Assembly: GCA_000320545.1 (NCBI GenBank)
Contig: ADNK01002760.1
Location: 1-50,666 of the forward strand
DNA from: Bigelowiella natans CCMP2755
Taxonomy: Eukaryota > Cercozoa > Chlorarachniophyceae
Length of the DNA: 50,666 nucleotides
Reading direction: 5' to 3'
This document shows positions 11,900 to 23,870 of the stretch, one piece after another (the first letter of the stretch is position 1; each line of letters opens with the position of its first letter). The position numbers and the translations under genes are program-made. The notes under the pieces are model-generated. The model saw nothing but the letters and a program-made list of their open reading frames with translations, was not told where the DNA came from and did no database searches.

Positions 11900-13277
11900 C
11901 TATTTCAGCCTCTCACCATCCTCTGTGGAATCGTGGAGAGCGATCGTTATCGGGGCGTCATCAAAGAGGAAGAAACGCCTAACGCAGCGGGATTTACGGA
12001 AGCACCACACCTGGTAATAATTAACATAGTTTATGATGCAACTGTTGTTGATGATGATGATAGGAGGAGCCCAGAACGACAAATAAAGAGAGCAGATCTG
12101 ACTTCTAATCATGCAGAGGGGAAAATGATGTATTTGCATTTTGGTGCTGCTATGGCGTACCCCTCCCCCCCCCCCCCCCCCCCCCTGTTCGATTCTCTTT
12201 GTAAACATCAGCAAACGTAAACCGAGATAGATAGAAAAATCCCACGCAACTCACCGCTCCTGTTGTGAGAAGTACTGCACATGCCACTACTACCATAATA
12301 ATCGTAGCCTGGAAATGGATGGAGATGATAGCATGGCATTGTTAGGAAGAAGAAGAAGAAGAGGCTAAGAGGGCGGCTGATGCTTCATTTCATTACAAAT
12401 TCAGATGTGGATATTACTGGTCTATATTTCACTTGCATTTCCCCAATTATATACGTTACAGTACCACTTGCAGTGATTCCTCTGCTTTTCTAGTCTCTTC
12501 ATCACTGGGTGCCCCCTGCTTACAGCCAGGACGCACACACACGCACACACACGCGCAAATACGTCATAGTTGTCATGGGCTTAAGTTCATATTTCAGGAT
12601 ATCAGAACTGCACACGTGAGATCTGCTTTCGAAGTGTCGCGGGGTATTAGCGAGAAATAAATACCGCTATTTAGATATTGGTAATAAAGTTATCTACTCT
12701 AAATGCAGCAACGACCTTGCCCCTTAGTTGACCACAGGTGAGATCAATCGCATTTTTGAGGCAGACGTAGGCACATGTGGTGTCATCCTCTTTGCATCTA
12801 AAGGATATAGATGTGCAACAACACCCCGAGTTATCACCATCAAGATCCGACTTCGTCGTTCGTAAAGACCGGAAATATATGGATAATTTCCTACAATGTC
12901 AAATCTTTAAATCATATATACCCTTCCTGGCATCTCGAGGTGATATCCTACATTAATAATCGGTCGTGCAACAAGAATTAGTATGGCGTTGCTTCAATAT
13001 CATTTCATCAAACTATCTATCAAATCAGAGTGCACACGAAGTGGAAGAAGGGGGGCAGGGACAAGTGCACTGGCCTAGTAGAATTGGTCTATATGAATAC
13101 TATTGACGGCGACTTACCGATACGCATTTCGGGTCGTATTTCGATTGACTGTTCGGTATCCTCCCCGTGCAAGAAGCTTCTAAGCATTCTCCGCGCGACA
13201 TATTCTTCGATCCGCGGAGGGGAATAAGGAAGAGTAATGGATAAGGAGAAGGAGTTACAGAATAATTATGATGATGG

Positions 13278-13312
<35 letters not shown>

Positions 13313-15598
13313 GCAATGGCGATGTTGGTGAGACAGCAGTAATGCGAATATAGAAAGCCTTGACGAAGGATCATAAAATGCAATTTACAGAACAGAGTCA
13401 CAGTAACTGTCTACTCGCAGTATTGCTGCAGGGAATGCGTGTATGGGTATGTTGATGCATATTACACACACAGACACACACACACGCACGCACACAAAGA
13501 CACAAAGACACAAAAATACGTAGCCCCCCCCTCCACACACAACTCCGTATAGCGAAGTAAACAGCCGCAGCATCAGAAGCAGTAGCAGCAGATTGTCCTC
13601 TCTACCTCCACCCCCCGACCCCCCCCCTCCTCTTCTCCTTCTCCTTCCATCCACCTTATGAGTCACCGCAAACACGCAGTCCGGCACAGCGGAACAGTCA
13701 TAGTACACGTCGTCGCTCCGACTGGTCAATATCAGATTATTACGAATGTAACAAACTTAGAGGAGAGGGTAGGAGAGAGAGGGAGGAGAGGTCAAGGAGA
13801 TCAGGTGCTACCTTGCACCCTTCTTATTGCCTTTTATGGTTATCACTTATTTTATCATTTGTAGGACTGCCATGCTCATAATATGCGCTAGCACCAAATG
13901 GAGAATAGGTTTGAGTTTTCACTGCTGACACTGGAAGCACAGCAGCCTTTTCTTGACTACATGCTGCCTACCTCCTGCAGATGCCGAGGCTATCACACTG
14001 AGCGGGTGGGTCTTTCCAATTATAGGAGGAGTTTGAGGAGCAGTACTTTTCTCCAAACCTTTAAACACAAGGCCCACCGTCATTACCATCATTGCAATTC
14101 GAGGGTGAAAGGGAGAAAAGGAAGATAGGAGAAATTGCAGTGAGAGAACGATATCTCGACTGCTACCGCAACCATCCGCTCTGGTCATCATCACTCTCAT
14201 CATCACCATCATCATCACAATCGTCGCCGTCGTCATCATCGTTTTAAAAAAAGATCACATCATCATCTTACTCGTGCAGGCAGTAGAAGTACTGTTCCAC
14301 GTGATGCGAGTCATCGATAACATGGCCGTCGCATTGCTTCCAGGCGTCCTCGTAGCAAGGGTCCTGGTGGAAAAACGCAATAATAGACGGCTTTAATACA
14401 TCCAGGAGATTTGGTAAAGGGGAGGACATTTAGGCATATATAGCCGCGCAGCATCACTCTTCCTTTCCTTTTTTCAAATGCTTGCAAGACCGCACACACG
14501 CTACAAACGAGAGGAGCTTGCGTCAAGATCGCCCAGGGAAACAGCTGGTGCTGCTACCAGTGCTTATGTAAAGGCACTATCCCATTCATTCCGACTCGAG
14601 CTACCTTGAAATCAAAGCCCTCCGGTGGAAATCGGTTGATGCATTGGTTAAACAGGCAGGAGCAGTTCGCTCCTGAGTCATCGTGAATCTGGCCTGTTAT
14701 CTAATCAAAACAGCAGCAGCAGCAGCAGCAGCAAGAACAGCAAAAAAGGGGTCAGGAGAACCGAGAGCGTGAGCAGGGACAGTGGCGCAACACAAAAGAA
14801 AAAGAGAGTGGAACGAGGAAGAAATTAAAAATTTATATACAACGCAGGGTTGGGGAAAGCCGAGGAAAGAAAACGCCATCAAACCAGCATCATCATCATC
14901 GTCATCATCATCATCATCATCGTATGATTCAGTAGCCTGGTATCGAAGATATCATTCATCCATTGCATTATCACTCATCCTAGATGCTTTTATGTGATAC
15001 TTTTGCCTTTATTTGTACGGGTCTGGGTGCGATTAATATGAGTATAGAAGAAGAACTCACCGAAGCAACACATTGAGTTCTCCCTGTGCAGTCGTAGACT
15101 GAATTGTCCTCCCTGGCATAAGGAAAGAAATCGAGCTCAATAACGACAAAGCCAGGAAGGGGGAGCATGCATAAATGTAATCTGATTTTCATAAAATAGT
15201 AAGATATGGGGAAACTAATCGCCAGGCCCGAGCACAGGTCACAGCTTTACATCGGTGATAACAGAGAGCAAAGACTTTCTTTCGTTCTGTCTTCTCAACC
15301 CTCTTTGCCAACAAGCTCGATGTATCTACAGCACGTGCGAATTGTGTTGTTGGCTTACAGAAACATGCACTTTTCATTTTCACAGTAGGTGCACGGGTTC
15401 TTCTCCCCCACGTGGCTCCTCCCAGGAACATCAGGAGTGCGCGTTGGTTGGGGGGTTGGGTAGAGCGTATCTCCTCGTAGGCAGAGGCCCTGAGTGTTAG
15501 TGCCGATTCATATGAACAACCAATAGGAAATAACGGATGGCTCTTAATGAGACCATATCAGCGATACTCGAGCACGCCGAAAGCAATGTATCAACAGG

Positions 15599-15648
<50 letters not shown>

Positions 15649-15804
15649 TATCGTACGACGATGTGCATACTTTTGGCAAACCCATCGTTCATATTTGCTT
15701 AGGTTTGGGTTGATGATTTACCATGCAAGTGTTAAGGCAGCCGATTTCTCCCATAACGTCGTTCTCGCAGTCATGCGCCCTGAGCATCTTCGTGTTAGCT
15801 TACC

Positions 15805-15843
<39 letters not shown>

Positions 15844-17775
15844 ATGTGTGTGTGGGAGAGAGGAAGAGAGAGAGAGAGAGAGTCAGAATGCCAGTGGGTA
15901 GTATCTAAGGAATCACATTATTCAATATATTTGATTTAGATATATGGTTATTTTATGAAATAAATGCTGAAAGATGCACATTAGTCATTCTAGACAGCTA
16001 TTGTTTACCCGCCCTCACATAATGACCAACAGTCTTTCACCGTCTCGTTATTCCTAAAAACGCCACATTTCACACGTCAACACGAACTGATGGGGAAGGA
16101 AATAAGCAAGAAATTAAGCCGAAGACATGCAAATTCTACAACAGGAGAAAAATAGCAAATTGCTCATTATTCGTCGATGTATTTGATTCCTTTGTTATTC
16201 CTTTGTTATCGTAGTCTACAACAACAACAAGAACAACGACTATTACTACTACTACTACTACTACTACTACTAGTACTACAGGAAATACAACCATCCTAAT
16301 GGGGGCTGACGATTAGCGCATTGGGTCTCGAGGCAGTCGCATTTTGAGGAATTGCCATTGCTATTTAGGTTGCAAATCCACGTGAGATACAACGATGGTC
16401 TTATCATCGGTTTTGTGCATTACTCATGAGTAGAGAAAGGTTGAAGAAGAGAATTAAAAATGCTCTTGTAGAATTTGACTTTTCAGCCAACCGTGTCTCT
16501 TTTATCTATAAATCTCCCTTTCTCTCCATGCATGCATGCATGTGTGTGCGCGCGCGCGTGTGTGCGTGTAGGCCTGGCCTTCTGTCCTCCGTCTTTATTT
16601 TTCTCTCTTCTTTTCTTACCCCCCTCCCCCCTCTCTCCTTCTCTCTTTCCCACATTGTGGCTTTCGCTAAACATGAAAGGCCTGCACTAGAAGAACTGCA
16701 ATCAAACGTAACCTAAGGATCATTAAGATCGGAAAATTGTGACCGACTATGAGCACGAGGGAGGGTGCAAGATTTTTGCTGTTTTCACGTTGTTCTTCAG
16801 CTCTCTAGAGCTCTTTCTCTCCCCCCCCCCCCCCCTCTATCTCCCCCAACGTCTTTTGATTTTAATTTAAAAAGTCTGAACCTTATCCTCGAGCCTCATG
16901 CAAGCGCCAGTCTTATCACATTTCGCACACTTATTGTCATCCTACCCAGGAGAGAGGTGGGTGAATAGTGAGAGCAGAGATTATTAGTGGACCGGTAATT
17001 CTCTTAGTATGCGCAACGTATTATGAAAAAACATAAACACTGCTCGCACCTTCTTCGGTGCGGGTGTAGTATCTAGACACGTCTCCAAGCACGCAAGGAG
17101 GCAGGTGGGTTCGAAATCTCCAGCCTTCTCGCAATCAGCTCTGCCTCTGTAGTGGTATTCAGGACGTTATGAATCTATATCACCACCAGTTTTCATCGTC
17201 GTTTGAACTTACCCAAGGCATTGGGAATAGCACTCATGGATGACCTCCTCGTCGTAGCCCGTGGGAGGCGGCTTTGAGTTAGTGAACAATAAAGTAAAAA
17301 TTATGGGAGCGGACGCAATCCCATCATCTAGCTCAACACACGTAGGTGATACTCTTTCTCCTGCTGTTTAGAGTTAGAACCATGTTACGTTTTCAACTAC
17401 CATTCGATGCTCTGAACACACTTCCTCTAGACAGTCACAGCCTCCATGTTCCATCGACGCGTTCTTCGCGCAGCGCATTCCTATTCAACCATGATAATCG
17501 TTACCGAACTATTTCGCTTAATACTGCGGAACGAGAATTCAAAAGACATCCAAAAAATGTCAGCGACAGGATGTCCTCTCGAATCGTTCGTTCCAATATC
17601 TCTAGGTAAGGTTATGATACCGACCCATTTCGCCAGAGCATGGATACACAACACTAGTCTCTTTGTAAATGCAGACGTTGTTCGTGTCACACTGGGCACA
17701 TGGGCCTGCTGATGCTCCATCGAAAGCTAGGATGCTCATCAGCAAGACAGCTGCGAAGTCTGAGCTCCATCGCAT
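11900..17775 (-). CDS. Novel cysteine-rich type I membrane protein, 13 exons
   Basis: Thirteen minus-strand exons join with matching phases into 373 codons: 17775-17625, 17441-17401, 17271-17213, 17146-17050, 15112-15061, 14693-14605, 14363-14272, 14058-13972, 13721-13655, 13204-13118, 12850-12716, 12308-12255, 12010-11900. Visible order: a signal peptide (residues 1-23, hydrophobic AAVLLMSILAF, cleavage after ASA); an ectodomain with 36 cysteines spread over every exon (examples CAQCDTNNVC, CLLACLETC, NCSCLFNQC, CCCTSISFRC); one membrane helix in exon 12 (TIIMVVVACAVLL); and a 36-residue tail that starts with basic CFRKSRCVRR and ends DSTEDGERLK. This topology suggests a surface receptor, adhesion protein or cargo receptor. 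No known domain is recognised (it is not EGF-like by spacing). The 1.9 kb gap between exons 4 and 5 may hide further exons, and exon 5 is the weakest (its other frame also carries cysteines). Function unknown. Confidence 0.68.
12165..12185. repeat. C21 homopolymer tract
   Basis: A run of 21 C on the plus strand, in the intron between exons 12 and 13 of the cysteine-rich gene. Confidence 0.95.
13266..13312. repeat. (GAT)n microsatellite
   Basis: A trinucleotide run within an intron of the cysteine-rich gene (between exons 9 and 10). Confidence 0.85.
15601..15652. repeat. (TA)n microsatellite
   Basis: About 25 TA units in the long intron between exons 4 and 5 of the cysteine-rich gene. A (GT)n plus (GA)n composite lies nearby at about 15807-15882. 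Confidence 0.9.
16821..16835. repeat. C15 homopolymer tract
   Basis: A run of 15 C on the plus strand in a pyrimidine-rich stretch of the same long intron. Confidence 0.9.
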
Positions 17776-18025
17776 CCTGGGTGTGTGGTTAAAAAAAAAT
17801 ATGACAAAATCAGCGAGTCCTGACGATAAACTTCCTCTATTCACTCCTCGATATGGTATGTGCAACGTCGATCGGAACGTGTCACTTTCATTCCCGCGCT
17901 CTAAAATGCAAAAACTAAGACCTGTGCGTAGGACAAATCGGTCGCCACATGATGGGGGAACAATGTACTTTTCAAGCCGAGATGTAAAAGCCTTATACGA
18001 GGGGTGACGATGCGTTCGAACGAGG

Positions 18026-18370
18026 GCATTCATTTTCTTAGCACTAAAAACAAATGCATTTCAAAGGTGCGACATCAAAACTTAGCGGGTTCATTGTGAG
18101 AAAAGCCAAAAATATTCGACAAATAACCGACAGTTCATGGGCATTCTTTGGGTGTGAAAGCTTGTCGTTTTCGATGAAAGTCCTTGTTCACCGTCATCTC
18201 TCATGAATTTTGAGTTCGGCAGAATCCATTCTCTTTCTCCACACCAAAAGAAAGCCCGAACGTGCTAGCGTGTTTGCCTTTTGTGACAATGATCAACTCC
18301 GGGGTGGGGGCACTCATTTTGTAGGCACTGAAACAGATGCATTTCAAAAGTGCGATGTCAAAACTTAGCG
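18026..18370. repeat. Pair of imperfect 61-bp direct repeats
   Basis: Copies at 18026-18087 and 18310-18370, 284 bp apart. They share TGCATTTCAAA-GTGCGA and TCAAAACTTAGCG with scattered substitutions elsewhere. They lie at the edge of a CATG/GCTA-rich island. The nature is unknown: local duplication or remnants of a repeat family. Confidence 0.75.
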
Positions 18371-19800
18371 TCTAGGAAACCTAGCAGCTAGCTAGCTAGC
18401 TAGCTAGCTAGCCCTCGTGTTTGTTTGGGATTTTTGCACCTGCCGCTGCAGGTCGGCTTGAAAAATGCATCGCTTCCTGTAGCTGGCACAGCTAGGTTCA
18501 CATTCCCCGATCAACGTGTGTGGCATGCCAGAATGAAAGAGTCGCGTTTGTTCTGCGCTGCTTCTGTGACAATGACATCCCCAGAACGAATGATGAACAT
18601 GCAATGTCATGCGAACGAAGGATGCAAAACGAGCCAACAGTGATGAAGCACACCGCACTCGCGCGCGTGTTGTGTTCCAATCATGTTTGCTTAATGTGCT
18701 CGCTGCAAGCTCGCCACCATTGTCGCCTGTGGATGAGTTCGCAAGATTGCATGAAAAATTGCATGTGCCAGTCTAGCAGTTGCTAGCGCGCACGTTTGCC
18801 AGTCAAGCAGTCTGGCCATCTGGTGCACACTCTGGCACGCCTAGACTGCTAGATCGACTGCTAGACTGATACATGCTGCATGCTGGCATGGGCGTCTCTA
18901 CTGCACAACTGTGCGCCATGCTAGTAGCATGCTAGCATGTGGTTGGAACTGTTGCACGCAGCACGTGTGCATGTCTCTAGCTAGCTAGATGTAGCCCGAG
19001 TCATGCAATCTAGCAATGTGCACATCGCTAGATCGCCTTGCTAGCTTGGTAGCTAGACTAGCAGACAATGAAATTTGAGATTGTCGTCTTGCTTGCGTGT
19101 TTTGAGACGAAGCTAGCGAAGGTTGCAGTCTAGCAGTCTTGAGACAAGTTGTGTGTTGTTCGCTCTAATGTTCTAACTCAATTTTGATGCACAATTGCTA
19201 GCATGCTAGCATGGCCTAGAAAGCTGCAATGTTTTGCACTGACATGCGCCTGGATCATACACGCGCATTGCCACATTCGGACTTCAGCTCACTGCTCAGT
19301 CTTCAAGGCGAAGAATGAGCAGATCGCAACAAGCAATGAGGGAATGAAATTCACCAATCATCCTCGTATGATCCAACTAAAGTTTTTAATTCATTTCACT
19401 TTAACGTACACATGAAGTAACAAAACCGTACATTCATGTACCTACCTATTTGCACTCCAATTAAATGTACTCTAATCTCAGTAAAGCAACATATTCATAG
19501 TATTGTAATATATACTTTACGTCTAATCTGCATGAGATCGTTATTTTTGACGACTCCTACAACAATCTAATCTTGCCATTTATTCTATAATACTTTTCAT
19601 TAGTTTTCTTTAACTTGCATGTTGAGACAATATTCACATCAACTAGAAGTCACCACTACCGTTTTTGACGAAGATTGGACAATCGGGCATGGACGGTCAA
19701 ACGATGATTTGGAAACTCCCTCCATCTCAATATCATTCTGATCCTTAAAAAAAAAAGGCTTTCAGGGTAACATGTGGCGATTCAAAAACATGCTCTCAAA

Positions 19801-19829
19801 TACTTCTCTCTCTCTCTCGCTCTCTCTCG

Positions 19830-19872
<43 letters not shown>
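19801..19872. repeat. (CT)n-(AC)n composite microsatellite
   Basis: A CT-rich tract of about 45 bases passes directly into an AC tract of about 25 bases, 3' of the SLC35B gene. Confidence 0.85.
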
Positions 19873-19876
<4 letters not shown>

Positions 19877-19972
19877 GCACAAACGAACGTCGAAATACTT
19901 TGCATACATATCGATATGTTTCTCAATATGTGTACGTGTGTGTGACCGTATCAGTTCCATTATTCGAAGTCA

Positions 19973-22450
19973 TCAAACAGTAAATACTCTCTCACCCACT
20001 ACTACTACGACTACGACCTTCTTAGCCTTGGCAACGGGTGTTTCTGCTACTTTTCTCTTCGAGCGCTTACTGCACAGAATCCTCCGAACAAATTCGGATC
20101 TCGAAAACAAGGCTCCGAACACAATGCACACAGACACCCACTGTAATGGACTAACAGGGTCACCAAACCTATGATGTAAAAGCCGGTTGGCAGAATGATA
20201 CATGTAATAGAATCACGCTAGTATTTTTTATAGTACTTACAGCACATATTTGCATAATCAGTCGTGCACTACACACACATCGCACATAAATATTTGCATA
20301 AGTTTTTGTGCCATGTGTGTATGCGTGCGAGAAGCTAAAAAAATCACACAACAAATATCCAAAATTGTGCTCACTATCTGCACAGTTATGAAATCGAGAA
20401 CTTGTTGTAATCTCGTATAATCGTCCATCCCACACGAAGAAAGAAGCATAACTGACCACATGGTGTTGAAGATAATGCTGAGAAGCTGCCTTGAGTACAT
20501 GATAGTTGCTAGGAGTAGCGCACCAAAGTTCTTAATCATCATGTAGATGAAGTTCTGAGCCTGAATAACGAATTCAATATTTGGGGGCCAAAACGATAAT
20601 TTCATAAATATATATTTTGTATTTTTTCTGATAAGTTCATGCCGAGAGCAGACGGTTCTCCTTTTCGCTTTCTCTTCTTGTTGTTCTTGCAGTGGTGTTT
20701 GTACCGTGATCTGGGATATGATGAGAAGGCCGATGTCGTACATGCAGGCTGGGTGCCTTGCCACGAAACCAAAGAAATTCAGCATCAAATCGCCTTTGAT
20801 CATTACAAGGCCAAGCGCCAAGAATCCCGAGAATAGATTCACGTAGAGCATCTGGTTGTAGTGCGTCAGGCGGTACCCTGATCATGGGGAGGGGGGGGGG
20901 GGATAAATAGGTTACAAACTCAGTTTGCCGAAATACTCACTTACTCATACCATGTGTCATCATCATTCACACAAATATTCATTCGTACAGCGGCTTGCTT
21001 CTACTACCTCTGAAGATCTTCTCCTGTAGGGTACTCGTGAGGCCATCGGCGATGTGATATCCCATCTGACATACAAGGCAGTAGCAGCAGCAGCAGCAGC
21101 AGCAGCAAAAGAAAGACAATTCTAAGTGAAACGCATCTATGGCTGCTACTTGACTGTTTACATGGTGAGAGCAGCCCACGTACCATGAGAAGAATTCCCC
21201 ATTTCGAGCTGACACCCATCTCGGCATCGTATCCGGTCTACAACGCATTTTAGCATATAGCATGCAGCAACAATCAGAATTCATATATGTGAAAGAAAAG
21301 GGGGAAATATCGTGAGAGAGAGAGAAAGAGAAAGAGAGAGAAGGGAGGTGGTAGTTTACCTCAATGTCTCCGGATAATCCGAACATAAAAGCTCCTGCGG
21401 TTACGATCAATGCGACCATATATTCGTCCCAGGTGTACTTCTTGCCGGACATTAGAAAGCCCCACAACATCACCCAGATGATCTGGGTAGAAGGGGGAGG
21501 AGAGGCGGTGGAGAGATGAAAGAAAGAAACGTGCAATTCTGACTAAGCGCAAGATAATGGCAAGTTTTTGGAAAGTATCGGTTGGGTGAAATCTCATATG
21601 AAACGCAGAGACGCGTAATAATAATACCTTCGAACATTTAGACAGGGACTGCATAGCGAAGGTGATATACTTTAATGCCGTATACTGGCAAAGGGTGGCA
21701 AAAACGTTGGAAATCGCTACTGCGAAGTAGTTGGCCATTGGGGCTCTCCGGCTGCATGACTCTCTGGAGTAAAGAAGCATCACGAGCGCAAACGTGGCCG
21801 CACCGAATCTATTGAACATAACGAGGATCGGGGTCCATGATTTCAGGAAAAAATCCTTGGTATTCGTCCCTTCCATGATGTACGGTGTCTGCATCACCCG
21901 CTCCTGCTCGAACGAATACGCCTGTGAAAATATAAAATATAAACGTAAATATCGGTGTGGCCATCTTACTCCGTGCGAGTTACGATCATAAGAAGGCGAG
22001 TTGTGTTTGAATTGTGAATGCGGAGCATACGATGAGGGGAACGACGATTCCAGGAATGCAAGCGAACAACGTCAACCGCGCGGACCTCTCCATGTCACGA
22101 AACTTTAAAAAGTAGATACCAAGGGGTAAGTATACCATGCGGTGAGCAAACCCAAAAAAATCCAGGGTGGGAAATTGTCTCAATAATTAAAATTTATTAA
22201 AAACAAGCACAACCAGGAATTGCATGCAATTTCTAGAAGCTATCAGACTCAAAAATGTACATCGTTATCGCATTTCACCCACCCACCCGCTTACATTAAA
22301 AAATAATGTACAGGTGGTTCTAGAATCACAAAAAATACATCGGCAGCATCTTCACTAGATTAAAACCTGCATCACGAGTAGTGCTGCAATGCCTACTACA
22401 AGGCCTGCTGTCGCAATCACTGAGAGTATATGGTAATTCAGTAAGGATAT
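19973..22450 (-). CDS. SLC35B-family nucleotide-sulfate (PAPS-type) transporter
   Basis: Nine exons with matching phases give 385 residues: 22450-22367, 22102-22031, 21921-21628, 21482-21360, 21237-21184, 21065-21008, 20877-20705, 20560-20457, 20168-19973. Family marks: QERVM at the start of the core; ISNVFATLCQYTALKYITF then LSKCSK (the family form has CQY-ALK and K-SK); GKKYTWDEY; FGFVARHPACMYDIGLL; FGALLLATIMYSRQLLSI; FGDPVSPLQW. These match the SLC35B2/B3 pattern of Golgi 3'-phosphoadenosine 5'-phosphosulfate/nucleotide antiporters with about ten helices. Substrate is inferred, so UDP-sugar is possible. The two N-terminal exons rest on phase and on hydrophobic helices. A further exon near 22.8 kb (MYTILIAASLGLMNT) may carry the true start. 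The C-terminal tail is basic and includes a seven-Val run encoded by a GTA/GTC microsatellite. Confidence 0.82.
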
Positions 22451-23870
22451 CTAGTGAATACAAACAAAATTCTTAACCTGCTAAAGTTGTGCTCTCCAGG
22501 TATGAAACCACAGGTACTACTGGCTCCATCTCTGCTGTTCCGCTACTAATAGCCGATAATACTTCGCTGTCTGCGAGCAGAAGCACACATCAAGAGGTGG
22601 TCGCCAAAGAAAAGAACACCAAACAACCCCCGATTGTTGGGAATCAAAGTTTTACGCACACATTGCAGACCAAAAAAGCAGCACACAATCATGTGCAAAG
22701 ATGGATGCCAAGTCGAAAATGACACCTGCACTAACAACTGTGTTCATCAATCCTAAAGACGCCGCGATAAGGATGGTATACATCCTGCAAGGCTGTGCAG
22801 AGGATAGTGGGAGGGAGTTTGGGAGGGAGAGCTTGGAAGTAGTGCTTTCTGTTGTCCGTGTAGGTCGCTGATTAGGACATCTTGAAATTAAAAAAAGGTC
22901 GTTGTCCCTCATTTATTGCTAACGACAAACTTTAAAGTTTAATTTATAAATTTAAGAAACTCATCTTGCACAAATGGGGAGCTACCTTGAATCTGAAGTT
23001 TGTGACTCTACTTTATCAAGATTTATCTCAAACTAATCACTGGTGTTTTTAAGAAATAAACCCATAATATTACTACTTTTTTACAGTCCGTGTAGGAAAT
23101 ATTTCTCCGAAATGTACGGCGATCACATATCGCTACCATTTTCTTATGGTTGAAAAATGGAGGCAAAACCCGACTTTTTTACGGTAGCTTTCTTCCAAGA
23201 ATCGCATCGGCGACCTGAAATTTTCAGAAAATTGTATTGCATTTGTACCTTTGCTACATCTGCTTTGTAAGAAAATACCAACGATCAATCTTCAGTGTTT
23301 GTCTACGAAGAGCAGCATTTTATGTGTAGACGCAGATACAGAAAGCCCCTTGTTCAATGTGCTCTGAATGCAATTTAGGCGTTTATAAAGATTTATGCGA
23401 AACACAAACAAAATATTTGAAGGAAAAGGACATTACATTACTGAGACATTTACTAGAAGGGGATTTTAGATCGTAAAAATGAGACAAGGAACAGATGATT
23501 CGAGATTTTCTCGAGATACTCTATAAAGTTACACCCAGCCGGTGGTGTGTGCACTTGAAAAAACAATCTTGGCAGTGCGGAAGATCTCGAACTGGACATT
23601 ATTTCTTGAGACGACATGCACTGATTGTAATTCTGTAACAATATTGACTGTATTTTTAAATGATTTAGCTTCTGATGCACCATCATAAAGTCTGAAAGTG
23701 AGTGAAATGGCGGCGCGCTTGGCATTGGCTTCCCTTCGGGGTGCTCTATCACGGGGGAGGGCCACATGGTCTATGAAGGTCCGAATTTATTAATGTAGGT
23801 CTAAATTTAGGAATTGAATAGAAGCATCGAAAGATAGACTGATATTCATGCATGTGTGAATCAGAACTCG
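22451..23870. other. Spacer between divergent SLC35B and small-protein genes
   Basis: A possible 5' exon of the SLC35B gene lies at about 22732-22787 on the minus strand (hydrophobic, GTGTCA donor). Two overlapping minus-strand open frames at 23453-23767 of 78 and 104 codons have some protein-like character (LTFRLYDGASEAKSF), but no splice partner or family. The rest shows nothing I can support. The two flanking genes are divergently transcribed, so their promoters should lie here. Confidence 0.4.

Larger units (their letters stand above)
17776..19972. other. Gene-free stretch with direct repeat and GCTA/CATG-rich island
   Basis: From 18.1 to about 19.4 kb the composition is of the island type: a (GCTA)n run at about 18384-18412, many TAGC and CATG words, and the palindrome CATGCTAGCATG at 18928-18939 and 19202-19213. 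A diverged direct repeat of about 61 bp occupies 18026-18087 and 18310-18370. Near 19801-19872 a (CT)n tract passes into (AC)n. The open frames here have no splice context or resemblance to known families. Confidence 0.55.

Noticed and set aside
16296-16345. Possible tRNA-like start (GGGGGCTGACGATTAGCGCATTGGG)
   Set aside because: No matching acceptor stem, T-arm (GGTTCGAATCC type) or anticodon arm could be found downstream. No RNA gene is supported anywhere in the window.
18384-18412. (GCTA)n run considered as a telomere-like or CRISPR-like repeat
   Set aside because: It is a simple self-complementary tetranucleotide run without spacers and with no similarity to known telomere units.
23453-23767. 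Two overlapping minus-strand ORFs of 78 and 104 codons
   Set aside because: One has protein-like stretches, but there is no splice context, no partner exon and no recognised family. Mentioned only in the spacer entry.
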